From: Lachnospira multipara LB2003
GTDB lineage: Bacteria > Bacillota > Clostridia > Lachnospirales > Lachnospiraceae
Reading direction: 5' to 3'
DNA length: 64,000 bases
Assembly (NCBI RefSeq): GCF_000702205.1
Contig: NZ_JNKW01000009.1
Location: 40,967-104,966, forward strand
This document shows positions 48,937-58,569 of this stretch, piece after piece. The notes beneath the pieces were generated by a model. The model saw only the letters and a program-made list of their open reading frames with translations. It had not been told where the DNA came from and made no database searches. The translations under genes were made by a program, and so were the position numbers. The first letter of the stretch is position 1, and each line of letters starts with the position of its first letter.

Positions 48937-49617
48937 ATGAATTTTAAACGAGTTAAGACGATAATGGCATATTTTATTATGCCATTATTTTTTAGTTTAA
49001 TAGGAATTGGCATTGTTATCCTTTTATTTTCTCCATTTTTAAAAAGCGCTATATCAATTGGAAATGCCGTTACTGGTAATGTAAATACTAGATCTAATAA
49101 GGTGTATCAGCTATATGACGAAGAGCTTGCTATTAAAACTGCAAACACCATAGAAGAAATGAATCTAGAAAGTATAGAACTATCTGATATATCTATGCCT
49201 ACTAATTCTACTCAATATGGAAAAATCTATTGTGATAGAGTTGGTTTTTTAGCTCCTCTTTTCTTTGGAGATGATTCTAACATACTTCGTCTTGGAGTGG
49301 GACAGTATATAGGTAGTAGCATGCCAGGGTTTGGAAAACCAATCCTTTTGTGCGGTCACAACACAAGCTACTGTCTTCCAATGCAATATATGGAAGTTGG
49401 GGATGTTTTGTGTATAAGCACCAACTATGGTTTATTTGAATATACAATAAATGATCTAAGGGTTTTAAATATGTCAGATCCTACAGCTTTTAATCTAAAC
49501 AAAAACGAAGAAGAACTTATCTTATACACTTGTTATCCCTTTGATTTAATCGGTGCAAAAACGGACAGATTATTTATTTATGCTAAGAAAACCAACGGAC
49601 CAAGTGTAAGTTATTAA
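48937..49617 (+). CDS. Sortase, class D-like
   Basis: 226 residues. N-terminal membrane helix (~10-35), then the sortase barrel with the catalytic triad in order: His in CGHNTS (~residue 140), Cys in LYTCYPF (~199), Arg in KTDRLF (~210). Sortases cut a sorting signal and join the protein to the wall or to other subunits. LxTCYPF suits class D-like enzymes. The preceding gene may encode its substrate; the next gene is a membrane protein. Confidence 0.88.
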   Translation: MNFKRVKTIMAYFIMPLFFSLIGIGIVILLFSPFLKSAISIGNAVTGNVNTRSNKVYQLYDEELAIKTANTIEEMNLESIELSDISMPTNSTQYGKIYCDRVGFLAPLFFGDDSNILRLGVGQYIGSSMPGFGKPILLCGHNTSYCLPMQYMEVGDVLCISTNYGLFEYTINDLRVLNMSDPTAFNLNKNEEELILYTCYPFDLIGAKTDRLFIYAKKTNGPSVSY

Positions 49618-49654
49618 AGATAAATTAAACTCACTATTAGTTACTGGAGGGCCT

Positions 49655-50509
49655 ATGAAAAAAAATACAAAAGGAATCTTAAAGAAATACATTATTCCCA
49701 CAATAGCATCTTTTGTGCTCTCTATAATGCTTACTGCTCTGGCATATCTAACCGGCACATTTTTAGGACTTTTTAATAAGGACCTAGTAATTGATGCTAT
49801 GAATAAATCTTCTTATTATGAAGAAGTTAACAAATATACCTTAGAAGCTGCCATAGATTATGCAACTCCTAGTAACTTAGATCCTAGTATATTTGATGGA
49901 GTCTTTACCTTGCAGCATACCTACAACGAAGGGAAGTCTTATTTGATAGCCAGTCTTGATGGTAAAAAATATACAATTGAAACAGATTCCATTAAAGATA
50001 GCCTTCGCCAAAATATTAATAAATATATAAGCGAACAAAATATAGCTGCTGATTCAATTAATAATGAGGGAATTAATATATTTATTGATGATGTGGCTGA
50101 TATGTATTCAAAGAATCTTTCAGTGCCTTTTCTTTATTATTACAACGCACTAAAAAAAATAATAGAGCAAATATTTATGATAATGCTTCCTGTCATTATA
50201 ATTCTTAGCACTATATGCCTTGTAATTATTTTTAAAAGTAATAAGTGGCTACATAGAAACTTACGTTTTATTTCTTATTCTTGCCTAGCTGCTGCTATTA
50301 TGACAAGCATTATCCCCTTAACTTTATTATTTACTAAGCTATATGCTAAGCTAAATATCACTCCTATTTACTTTAGTAGAATGCTTGCTAGGTATTTAAG
50401 GGCATCCCTTAATACATATCTTTATTTTTCTCTTTGCTTTTTTATGCTTGGATGTATAAGCATTTATATCACTTATTATAAGAGAAAAAATGTCCTAAGA
50501 AATTCATAG
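49655..50509 (+). CDS. Multi-pass membrane protein of the sortase operon
   Basis: 284 residues; ATG follows TGGAGGG. One helix near residues 12-38, an extracellular loop of ~130 residues, then three to four helices (~165-275). No known family is recognised. Its place directly after the sortase gene suggests a helper in the same surface process. Confidence 0.7.
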   Translation: MKKNTKGILKKYIIPTIASFVLSIMLTALAYLTGTFLGLFNKDLVIDAMNKSSYYEEVNKYTLEAAIDYATPSNLDPSIFDGVFTLQHTYNEGKSYLIASLDGKKYTIETDSIKDSLRQNINKYISEQNIAADSINNEGINIFIDDVADMYSKNLSVPFLYYYNALKKIIEQIFMIMLPVIIILSTICLVIIFKSNKWLHRNLRFISYSCLAAAIMTSIIPLTLLFTKLYAKLNITPIYFSRMLARYLRASLNTYLYFSLCFFMLGCISIYITYYKRKNVLRNS

Positions 50510-50571
50510 ATTGAAAGATTTACAGATTGAAAGATTAAAACCCTGTCCATTTTTTCCATAAAATAGTTTTA

Positions 50572-50598
50572 CCGTAGGGTAGTAAATCTACCCTACGG
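50572..50598. terminator. Hairpin between convergent genes
   Basis: A perfect 11-bp stem (CCGTAGGGTAG / CTACCCTACGG) with a 5-base loop. The T-run is weak on both strands. It separates the sortase operon from the EAL gene. Confidence 0.7.
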
Positions 50599-50637
50599 CT
50601 AAAGAAAGGAATTATAAAATGAAAATAAAAAATCTTG

Positions 50638-51927
50638 TTAGCTTCTTTGTCTATGTTGTTTATTATAGTGCTCTTCAAACTTACTTACAGGAATTGGCTT
50701 ATCAATAATAAAGCCCTGTATAAAATCGCAATTATTTTCCTTTGCAAATTCAAACTGTTCCTCAGTTTCAATGCCCTCAAAAACAACATTATAATCAATG
50801 TCTTTTAACATCTTAACAAGGGATTTTACAACTATTTTTCCCTTTTCTGTCTTTAGAGAACTACTTGCAAATTTCTTATCAAGTTTAATTGTATCTGCAG
50901 GTAGTGTTGCAATCTGATTAAGTGACGAAAAACCAGAACCAAAGTCATCCACGCTTACATGGAATCCAAAGTCTCTTAATTCCTTAGTTGTCTTAAAAAT
51001 CAAATCACTATTCTCTAAAAAGCTCGATTCTAAAATTTCAAATTCAATATATTCTGGTGGTACATTAAACATTCTTTGTAAGTCCTTCATTCGCTTTACA
51101 AAATCAGGCTTAACATACTCTTGTCTTGCAACATTAACAGATAGAGGCATAAGATCTCTGCCCTCATCTAACCATCTTCTAAGAATTGCAAAAGCTTTCT
51201 CTGTCATAAGCTTATCTAATGTACTAATAATACCAGTCTGTTCAAGAGTAGAGATATAATACTTAGGTTCTACAATATCTCCATCCTCATCAATAATTCT
51301 TGATAATAATTCTGCACTTACAACCCTATTCTCCTTAAAGGAATACTGTGGCTGTAAAAACGGAATTACTCTATCATCTTGATGAGCTTTTCTAAAGAGG
51401 TTAGATGCCTCCATTTCATTCTCCTTATGAATATATTCTTCAGGATCATAAACCTTAAATGGAATATCTAACTTACCCTTTATACTTGTCTTGGCAATCT
51501 TAGCCTTATCAAAAGCTTCTCGTATGTCGATTTTGTTATCATTAAAGAAATAAATGCCAGTATAAACATGAATGTAAATATCTGGGAATCTGTTATTCAT
51601 AACCTTCTCAAATTCCTCATTCATCCATACTATTCTCTTTAATTCATTATTAGCATTTATATCTCCTAAATCTAGAATAGTTACAAACTGCTCTGCATCT
51701 ATTCTACATGCACATACGCTTCTTGGATTGCCGACTAAATAATACTTAGCCATATCATCTATAAATACATCACCTGTCTCTTTACTATAGAATTTATTGA
51801 TGTATTTAAAATTGCTTACATCATTAATTATGATTGCATAATTGCTATTATATTTTGCTATGTGTGCTTTGGCTCTACTTAAAAATTCATTAAAATCATA
51901 GAGTCCTGTAATTGAATCTACGCCCAT
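50638..51927 (-). CDS. Cyclic-di-GMP phosphodiesterase (degenerate GGDEF plus EAL)
   Basis: 429 residues, no membrane helices. The GGDEF-type domain (~1-165) has RIDAEQF at the signature, so it should not make c-di-GMP. The EAL domain (~185-420) keeps metal and catalytic residues: AELLSR, NVARQE, FEILESS, DDFGSGFSSL, KLDKKF, EGIETEEQ, IQGF. It probably hydrolyses c-di-GMP in the cytoplasm. The start at 51927 has only a weak site (TTGGGG). Confidence 0.88.
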   Translation of the reverse strand: MGVDSITGLYDFNEFLSRAKAHIAKYNSNYAIIINDVSNFKYINKFYSKETGDVFIDDMAKYYLVGNPRSVCACRIDAEQFVTILDLGDINANNELKRIVWMNEEFEKVMNNRFPDIYIHVYTGIYFFNDNKIDIREAFDKAKIAKTSIKGKLDIPFKVYDPEEYIHKENEMEASNLFRKAHQDDRVIPFLQPQYSFKENRVVSAELLSRIIDEDGDIVEPKYYISTLEQTGIISTLDKLMTEKAFAILRRWLDEGRDLMPLSVNVARQEYVKPDFVKRMKDLQRMFNVPPEYIEFEILESSFLENSDLIFKTTKELRDFGFHVSVDDFGSGFSSLNQIATLPADTIKLDKKFASSSLKTEKGKIVVKSLVKMLKDIDYNVVFEGIETEEQFEFAKENNCDFIQGFIIDKPIPVSKFEEHYNKQHRQRS

Positions 51928-52098
51928 ATAAAAACCCCAAAAAAATTTGCTATTACATTGTTTAATCGTTACACAAATATCTAAAAATATTGTATCACGG
52001 TATTTTTACCAATGCAATAGCAAATGTGAATATTACTATATAATTTTGTTGTAAATTAATTCATAAATATTTAGACAAATTTTTATAATGTCCATTTT

Positions 52099-53586
52099 TT
52101 ACAAAGAAAGAATCTTCTCTACAATATCTTTCATTTCATTTACTTCTACTGTTGTATCATGTAAAACCTTAGCAGTTCTAATTTCTTCAATAGCATTTGG
52201 AACCTTAACTTTGCTTATCTTAGCAAGTTCATCTACTAGCTCAAAATCAGATAATGAATCATATTTTGTATCAATGGCATTCATAACAGCTCTTGTGAAT
52301 TTATAAGGTGATGCTGTTGATGCTATAACAGTCTTAGTATCATCCTTTGTTTCAGCTCTGTATTTATTATAAACAGTTGCTGCAACACTTGTATGAGTAT
52401 CAATTACATATCCAGTTTCTTCATAAATTCTTTTTATAGTCTTAGCATCTTCATCCTCTGATGCATAATTACCATAGAAATCCTTTAACTGATTCTTCAT
52501 AGAATCTGAAATAGTATACTTACCCTGTGAGCTTAATTCCATCATTAATTCTTTATTCTTATTAGCATCATTTCCTGCAATTCTATAAATAAGTCTTTCA
52601 AGGTTACTTGAAATAAGAATATCCATTGAAGGAGATGTTGTAAGAATAAATTCTCTATTTCTATCATACTCACCTGTTGTAAAGAAGTCGTATAATACCT
52701 TATTCTCATTAGATGCACAAATAAGCTTATTAATTGGAAGTCCCATATTCTTAGCATAGAATGCAGCAAGGATATTACCAAAATTACCTGTTGGAACTAC
52801 AACATTAATCTTCTCATTCTCCTTAATTTCTCCATTAGCTAAAAGCTGTGCATAAGCATATACATAATAAACTACCTGTGGAACTAATCTACCAATATTA
52901 ATTGAATTAGCTGATGAGAACTGGTATCCTGCATCATCCATCTTTTTTTCTAATTCCTTATCAGAAAAAATCTTCTTAACTCCAGTCTGAGCATCATCAA
53001 AATTACCCTTAATTGAAACTACATATGTATTATTACCCTTCTGAGTAACCATCTGCTTTTCCTGAATTGGTGAAACACCATCCTTAGGATAAAATACAAT
53101 AATCTTAGTACCTGGTACATCTGCAAAACCAGCTAGAGCTGCCTTACCTGTATCACCTGATGTAGCTGTAAGGATTACAATATCATTCTTAACATTATTT
53201 TTCTTAGCTGATGTTGTAAGTAAATGAGGTAAGATTGAAAGAGCCATATCCTTAAAAGCAATTGTCTTACCGTGGAATAATTCTAAGAAATAAGCGTCAT
53301 CAGCCTTAACAAGTGGAGCCATCTTAGTTGTATCAAACTTAGAATCATAGGCACTGTTAATGCAGTGTAATAATTCTTCTTTTGTAAAGTCATCTAAAAA
53401 TAATTTCATTACTTCATAAGCCACTTCCTGGTAAGTCATCTTAGAAAATTCCACTAAGCTCTTATCTAGAGCTGGAATACTATCTGGAACAAATAAACCA
53501 CCATCTGGTGCTAAGCCCTTTAAAATAGCTTCTGATGCTGTAACTTTTACGCTGTCATCTCTTGTGCTGCTGTACAAAATACTCAT
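52099..53586 (-). CDS. thrC: Threonine synthase
   Basis: 495 residues, the long clostridial/yeast-like type. ATG 53586 follows GGAGG. PLP lysine in GKTIAFKDMALS; SGDTGKAAL and VPTGNFGNILAA bind phosphate and cofactor. It converts phosphohomoserine to threonine. It stands alone; no thrB or hom is near. Confidence 0.95.
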   Translation of the reverse strand: MSILYSSTRDDSVKVTASEAILKGLAPDGGLFVPDSIPALDKSLVEFSKMTYQEVAYEVMKLFLDDFTKEELLHCINSAYDSKFDTTKMAPLVKADDAYFLELFHGKTIAFKDMALSILPHLLTTSAKKNNVKNDIVILTATSGDTGKAALAGFADVPGTKIIVFYPKDGVSPIQEKQMVTQKGNNTYVVSIKGNFDDAQTGVKKIFSDKELEKKMDDAGYQFSSANSINIGRLVPQVVYYVYAYAQLLANGEIKENEKINVVVPTGNFGNILAAFYAKNMGLPINKLICASNENKVLYDFFTTGEYDRNREFILTTSPSMDILISSNLERLIYRIAGNDANKNKELMMELSSQGKYTISDSMKNQLKDFYGNYASEDEDAKTIKRIYEETGYVIDTHTSVAATVYNKYRAETKDDTKTVIASTASPYKFTRAVMNAIDTKYDSLSDFELVDELAKISKVKVPNAIEEIRTAKVLHDTTVEVNEMKDIVEKILSL

Positions 53587-53666
53587 AACTACCTCCGTTA
53601 TAGACTCCTAAGTCTATATTTTTTCGCCATATTTTCCCTTATCCATTTTCCTTCCATTAGTTGTGA

Positions 53667-53730
53667 CAACTGCGAAGCAGTTGCCATGTAGGCTCGAGCA
53701 GATTGCCAAGGGCAATTCTAATGCGAGAGC
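53667..53730. repeat. REP-like palindrome plus second nested hairpin
   Basis: CAACTGC-GAA-GCAGTTG at 53667-53683 is a perfect 7-bp stem with the same GCGAAGC tip as the block at 26203-26420. A second fold follows: ATTGCC / GGCAAT (53702-53716) inside CTCG / CGAG arms. It lies in the 331-base gap upstream of thrC and is GC-richer than its surroundings. Confidence 0.75.
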
Positions 53731-53843
53731 TTCCATCTATACAGATAAGTTAAGGTTAATTATACAACACTTATACAAAGAAATACAACAAAAAGTTTTT
53801 CTGTGGTGCACATTTGTATTTATACCACTGACACTTTATGTAA

Positions 53844-53872
53844 TTGATAGTATCTAAAAATAATGATACAAT
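53844..53872 (+). promoter_or_regulatory. Promoter of the AP2/HNH-like gene
   Basis: TTGATA (53844-53849) and TACAAT (53867-53872) are 17 apart on the plus strand, ~45 bases before the ATG. Confidence 0.7.
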
Positions 53873-53917
53873 ATTATTAATATATAACGTGATTAATATC
53901 TCTAATAGGGAGGTTTT

Positions 53918-54724
53918 ATGGAAAAAGGAATATACCATGCTAGAAAAAAGGATAATACACCCTATTACCGTGTTTCAATTACTTACAAATCAAAGCATAT
54001 AAGCCTTGGAAGTACTAGTGATTTAGACACGGCTAAAGCTATATATAGCGAAGCCAAAAGAATTCTAAAGTATCCAAAGAAGTATTTTGTTGATCCTGAT
54101 AATAAAAACATTGGCTACAAAAATATGCATATTTCCCTAGATAAATACATTGTTCTTACTAATTTTAGAGACAACGGAATTTATATTAAGACTCCAATTT
54201 ATTTACAAAAAAAGTCCTTTCTCTACTTTTTGTCAGAAAGTGTAATTCTAACCTTCTCCATAGATGACCTTTTTTATTACAGTAATCACACAATCCAAAC
54301 TAGAGGCGGGTATTATTTTGTAAGCGATTATGGCATGCAAACTAGCATACTAAGTAGATATGGTATTAAAAATCACTCTGTTAAAGGCACAGACTATATT
54401 TTTAAAAATGGAGATGACCATGACTATCGTTATGAAAATGTATATGTAGTTAATAAATACGTTGGGGTTTCTCAAATTGAAAAAAACGGACGTATTGTAT
54501 TTAAAACCAAGATTCACATAAATGGTCTCTACACTGTTGGAATCTACAGTAGCGAGAACGAAGCCGCAATGGCATATAATAAAGCAGTTGAACTTGTAAC
54601 TAAAAAGCTTGATAAAAACTACGCCAAAAACTACATAGAAGGCCTATCAAGTGTGGAGTACGCTGCCCTTTATAATTCAGTTAGATTAAAAAAGACATTC
54701 AGAGATTACGTTGAAAAACTATAA
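53918..54724 (+). CDS. HNH/AP2-like DNA-binding protein, probably domesticated
   Basis: 268 residues; ATG follows GGGAGG. Residues ~1-50 form an AP2-like three-strand plus helix unit (YYRVSITYKSKHISLGS, then a helix). The middle has NGDDHDYRYENVYVVNKYVGV, which matches the pattern of HNH homing endonucleases but lacks the usual first His. A second AP2-like unit follows (~190-230: FKTKIHINGLYTVGIYSSEN). HNH-AP2 proteins are mobile homing endonucleases. Here the degenerate centre, own promoter and lone position suggest a DNA-binding role. The target is unknown. Confidence 0.6.
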   Translation: MEKGIYHARKKDNTPYYRVSITYKSKHISLGSTSDLDTAKAIYSEAKRILKYPKKYFVDPDNKNIGYKNMHISLDKYIVLTNFRDNGIYIKTPIYLQKKSFLYFLSESVILTFSIDDLFYYSNHTIQTRGGYYFVSDYGMQTSILSRYGIKNHSVKGTDYIFKNGDDHDYRYENVYVVNKYVGVSQIEKNGRIVFKTKIHINGLYTVGIYSSENEAAMAYNKAVELVTKKLDKNYAKNYIEGLSSVEYAALYNSVRLKKTFRDYVEKL

Positions 54725-54742
54725 TCTCCAAATGTCTATAAT

Positions 54743-55480
54743 TTACTGTGGTAATTCTAAAATTACGGCCTTTGATTGAATAATTAAATCATCACTAAGG
54801 CTATATTGACTATAATAACCATCTTTACTGTAAATAATTACGCTTTCATTCTTGGCTTTTTTCTTATTATCTTCCTTTAATTGTTCATTATTATCTTCTA
54901 AACTAGGAAGATCATCGTTTGTGATTAAATCCACATCACTACTTGTTTCTTCTATATTACCAAGATATATGTAACCCAAGAGTGTTCCCTTAGAATATCT
55001 AGTAACCATGCCTTCTTTAGTATATGTCTTAATACCATCATACTGATTTATTCCTGTACTAAGACTATAACTTTTGTAATCAATTGCATGATTATTATTA
55101 GCCTCACTTATTGTAACATTTACTCCATCGTAATCTTCTACGTATGCCACATGTCCACTATTATAGTATGACCAAACAGCTATTGAATTAGCTCTTGGCT
55201 CACTGCCTACTTCAAATTCATCACTTGACTGTGCGAAATAGTACCACTTAGCAGCATCCCACTTAAAAGGATAGGACTTATTATTAACTTCACTTGCCCT
55301 TCCATACGCATACCATGTACATTGTCCGTAATATCCAATGCTTGCAAATATATTAGATGAATTATAGCTATCCTTATTAAAATCTGGGCTTTCACCATAA
55401 GCAAAGGTAGTAAGACTGGTTAAACTCATAAGGCTAACGTAAGCAACAATACTTGCAATACGCTTTATGATTTTTCTCAT
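54743..55480 (-). CDS. Secreted CHAP-domain amidase
   Basis: 245 residues with a signal peptide (~1-28). CHAP domain (~45-165): Cys in YGQCTWYAYGRA, His in SGHVAYVE, then SEANNNH. CHAP enzymes cut peptidoglycan amide bonds. A charged Glu/Asp/Lys linker (~190-215) and a short tail follow. It is convergent with the AP2/HNH-like gene, 18 bases away. Confidence 0.85.
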   Translation of the reverse strand: MRKIIKRIASIVAYVSLMSLTSLTTFAYGESPDFNKDSYNSSNIFASIGYYGQCTWYAYGRASEVNNKSYPFKWDAAKWYYFAQSSDEFEVGSEPRANSIAVWSYYNSGHVAYVEDYDGVNVTISEANNNHAIDYKSYSLSTGINQYDGIKTYTKEGMVTRYSKGTLLGYIYLGNIEETSSDVDLITNDDLPSLEDNNEQLKEDNKKKAKNESVIIYSKDGYYSQYSLSDDLIIQSKAVILELPQ

Positions 55481-55590
55481 TTTTCTTCTCCTTGTATTGT
55501 ATTGGTATAATTTTACTCCCGATGCTACATATCATACTATATAAATATTACAAAAGCAATAAAAATATTACGAAATGTTTACTTTTCTTA

Positions 55591-56076
55591 TTATTTATTG
55601 TTAATATAGTTAATTAATCCACCTGCATTAATAAGATTCTGCATAAATTCTGGAAATGCTTGTCCCTCATAAGACTTGCCTGTTGTCTTATTAGTAATAA
55701 TTCCTGTGTTAAAATCCACGCTAATTTCATCTCCATCACTAATTTCCTTAGCAGCCTCTGGGCATTCAATAATTGGTAAACCAATATTAATTGAGTTTCT
55801 ATAAAAAATTCTTGCAAAAGTTTCTGCAATTACACAAGAAACTCCTGCTGCCTTAATTGAAATTGGTGCATGTTCTCTTGATGAACCACAACCAAAATTC
55901 TTGTTGGCAACAATAATATCACCCTTAGAAACCTTGGATACAAAATCCTTATCAATATCTTCCATACAATGCTTAGCTAATTCAGCCGGATCTGATGAAT
56001 TTAAGTATCTAGCTGGAATAATTACATCTGTATCAACATTATCACCAAATTTAAAAACTTTTCCTTCTGCTTTCAT
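55591..56076 (-). CDS. leuD: 3-isopropylmalate dehydratase small subunit
   Basis: 161 residues, the short (HacB/LeuD-type) length. [16 protein letters not shown] at the start and [16 protein letters not shown], the standard swivel-domain motif. With LeuC it isomerises 2- to 3-isopropylmalate. It follows leuC by 25 bases. Confidence 0.95.
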   Translation of the reverse strand: MKAEGKVFKFGDNVDTDVIIPARYLNSSDPAELAKHCMEDIDKDFVSKVSKGDIIVANKNFGCGSSREHAPISIKAAGVSCVIAETFARIFYRNSINIGLPIIECPEAAKEISDGDEISVDFNTGIITNKTTGKSYEGQAFPEFMQNLINAGGLINYINNK

Positions 56077-56101
56077 TAATGGCCACCTCTCTATATTAAA
56101 C

Positions 56102-57367
56102 TTATAATCCTAAATCACTTGGTTTACTTATCTTACCTGTAATTGCACTTGCTGCAGCAACTGCAGGGCTTGCAAGATAAATTTCTGAATCAATTGCACC
56201 CATACGACCAACAAAGTTACGATTAGTTGTTGATACACATTTTTCTCCTGATGCCAAAATACCCATATAACCACCAAGACATGGACCACAAGTTGGTGTA
56301 GATACTACTGCTCCTGCCTTAATGAAAGTTTCAATTAAACCTTCTTTAATAGCCTGCATATAAATCTTTTGAGTAGCAGGAATAATAATAACTCTAAGTC
56401 CCTTCTTAACATGTCTACCATCTAAAATCTTAGCAGCACATCTAAGGTCGTCTATTCTACCATTAGTACATGAACCAATTACAACCTGATCAATCTCAAT
56501 ATCATCAAATGTTCCCACTACATGAGTATTCTCTGGTAGATGTGGGAAACTTACAGTGGATTCAAGACTTGAAAGGTCAATATCAATAACCTCATCATAT
56601 TCTGCATCAGGATCAGCACTATATTCTACAAAGTCTCTCTTTGAATGTTCCTTCATATAAGCTCTTGCAAGGTCATCAACTGGGAAAATTCCATTCTTTC
56701 CACCTGCTTCAATAGCCATATTAGCAATTGTAAATCTATCATCCATTGTTAAAGAAGAAACACCCTCTCCACTAAATTCCATGGATTTATATAGAGCACC
56801 ATCAACACCAATCTTACCAATAATGTGTAGAATTACATCCTTACCAGAAACCCAAGGCTTTAACTTTCCAGTTAAATTAAACTTAATAGCTGATGGAACC
56901 TTAAACCATGCCTTACCTGTTGCCATACCTGCTGCCATATCTGTTGAACCAACACCAGTTGAAAAAGCTCCAAGTGCACCATATGTACAAGTATGTGAAT
57001 CAGCTCCAATAATTACATCACCAGCAACTGTTAAACCTGATTCAGGAAGAAGTGCATGTTCAATACCCATTTCACCAACTTCGAAATAATTAGTAATATC
57101 ATGTTTAGCTGCAAATTCACGAACGCACTTACAATGCTCTGCTGACTTTATATCCTTATTTGGAACAAAGTGATCAGGAACTAAAGCTATCTTGTCCTTA
57201 TCAAAAACCTTATTTAACTTCATCTTATCCATCTCATGAATTGCTACAGGAGATGTAATATCATTACCAAGTACTAGGTCAAGATCTGCCTCAATTAACT
57301 GTCCTGCCTTAACACTTTGAAGTCCTGCATGGGCAGCCAAAATTTTTTGTGTCATTGTCATTCCCAT
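56102..57367 (-). CDS. leuC: 3-isopropylmalate dehydratase large subunit
   Basis: 421 residues from ATG 57367 (GGAGG upstream), the ~420-residue archaeal/clostridial type. Iron-sulfur cysteines in VIGSCTNGR and [10 protein letters not shown], substrate motif [12 protein letters not shown]. It pairs with leuD next door. leuA and leuB are absent from the window. Homoaconitase activity is conceivable but the leucine role is far more likely. Confidence 0.94.
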   Translation of the reverse strand: MGMTMTQKILAAHAGLQSVKAGQLIEADLDLVLGNDITSPVAIHEMDKMKLNKVFDKDKIALVPDHFVPNKDIKSAEHCKCVREFAAKHDITNYFEVGEMGIEHALLPESGLTVAGDVIIGADSHTCTYGALGAFSTGVGSTDMAAGMATGKAWFKVPSAIKFNLTGKLKPWVSGKDVILHIIGKIGVDGALYKSMEFSGEGVSSLTMDDRFTIANMAIEAGGKNGIFPVDDLARAYMKEHSKRDFVEYSADPDAEYDEVIDIDLSSLESTVSFPHLPENTHVVGTFDDIEIDQVVIGSCTNGRIDDLRCAAKILDGRHVKKGLRVIIIPATQKIYMQAIKEGLIETFIKAGAVVSTPTCGPCLGGYMGILASGEKCVSTTNRNFVGRMGAIDSEIYLASPAVAAASAITGKISKPSDLGL

Positions 57368-57441
57368 ATAAATCATCCTCCATTAACTTATGCAATAAAG
57401 ACTTTTTCCTAATTCTTAAAGCCACTAAAAAATTAGAAAAA

Positions 57442-57473
57442 ATGTCAGACAAGTTTAAAACATTGTCTGACAT
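57442..57473 (-). terminator. Terminator of the mecA-S66 unit
   Basis: A perfect 11-bp stem (ATGTCAGACAA / TTGTCTGACAT) is followed by TTTTTTC on the minus strand. It lies 14 bases after the S66 stop and 75 bases before leuC. Confidence 0.88.
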
Positions 57474-57486
57474 GTCTATCTGTATT

Positions 57487-58569
57487 TTATCTTAAATAAT
57501 AAAAAATATCAATATTATTATTCTCTGCAATAACTTTTGCATAGCTTCCTGAAATTATTGGCATACTAGGACTTAAGTGTCCAAAATCAGCATCCATTAC
57601 AATTGGAACATTTAATTCTCCAAGAATTCCTGTTACTGCATTAAATCTATTAAGATTCATAATCGGTTCATCATAATGCATTGGTCTTCCAATAATAAAG
57701 CCCTTAGTATATTTAAACCAACCTGCTTCCTTTAATTTCCATAACACTCTTCTTATATCAAACACATTAAGGTCACAGCTTTCTAAAAACCATACAATAC
57801 CTTCATCCTTGTATTTTGAAATAAAGTCTGAAACCTTATCAAATCTTGTTCCACATAAATTAGAAAGGCAGTCGAGGCAACCACCAATTAATCTTCCTTC
57901 AAATACTAATTTGCTATTCTTATCTTCTGCCTTAATATCCTTATCACCAATATAAAGACTAAGTTCTTTTGTATGAGTTAGGTTATAATCTGGTGCCGGG
58001 TTATCACTAGTCTTTAAAGATTCAAGCTCAAATTTATCATATCCACTTACCTTCTTAAAAAGTGTACCATCTACATCCCTTTTAAAGCCCTTACCTGTTA
58101 AGCACTCCCATGTATCAGTTAAAGACTGATGCCAGTTAGGATTAGCAAAGGCCCCTGCACATACTCCATAAATACTTGCTGTATCACAAAGTATATTCTC
58201 TAAAAATGTAAAGTTAGTATTATCTGAATATCCAAGGTAGAATTTTGCCTTGGCATTTTTAATAGCTTCAAAATCAACGTAATCTAATATTTCACACATT
58301 AACTCTCCACCACCGCATGAAATAAGGCAATCATTAGAATCTGATATATACATTTCATTTAATTCCTTAGCACAGTTAATTGGTGTAGAACTAATTCCAA
58401 TACCTTCACCCTTATAGGCATTAGGACCAATATCAAGGGAATATCCCATACTTTTAAATCTTTCTAATGCCATATCAAAGGCTGTCTTATAGGGTTCTGT
58501 TGCACATCCAAAGGAAGGAGCTACAAAGGCTATCGTTCCCTTATCTTTTAAAAATTCTGGATAACGCAT
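57487..58569 (-). CDS. S66 family peptidase (LD-carboxypeptidase / MccF-like)
   Basis: 360 residues. AFVAPSFG at the N-terminus, the nucleophile Ser in GYSDNTNF, Glu in WFLESCD and His in DFGHLSP make the S66 triad. Members trim muropeptides or, as MccF, cleave microcin C. Its ATG shares a base with the mecA stop (TAATG), so translation is coupled. No microcin genes are near, so cell-wall recycling is the likelier role. Confidence 0.88.
   Translation of the reverse strand: MRYPEFLKDKGTIAFVAPSFGCATEPYKTAFDMALERFKSMGYSLDIGPNAYKGEGIGISSTPINCAKELNEMYISDSNDCLISCGGGELMCEILDYVDFEAIKNAKAKFYLGYSDNTNFTFLENILCDTASIYGVCAGAFANPNWHQSLTDTWECLTGKGFKRDVDGTLFKKVSGYDKFELESLKTSDNPAPDYNLTHTKELSLYIGDKDIKAEDKNSKLVFEGRLIGGCLDCLSNLCGTRFDKVSDFISKYKDEGIVWFLESCDLNVFDIRRVLWKLKEAGWFKYTKGFIIGRPMHYDEPIMNLNRFNAVTGILGELNVPIVMDADFGHLSPSMPIISGSYAKVIAENNNIDIFYYLR

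Noticed and set aside
57487..58569. Microcin C immunity gene (mccF)
   Set aside because: No mcc cluster is present, and the coupling to mecA points to a housekeeping S66 peptidase.
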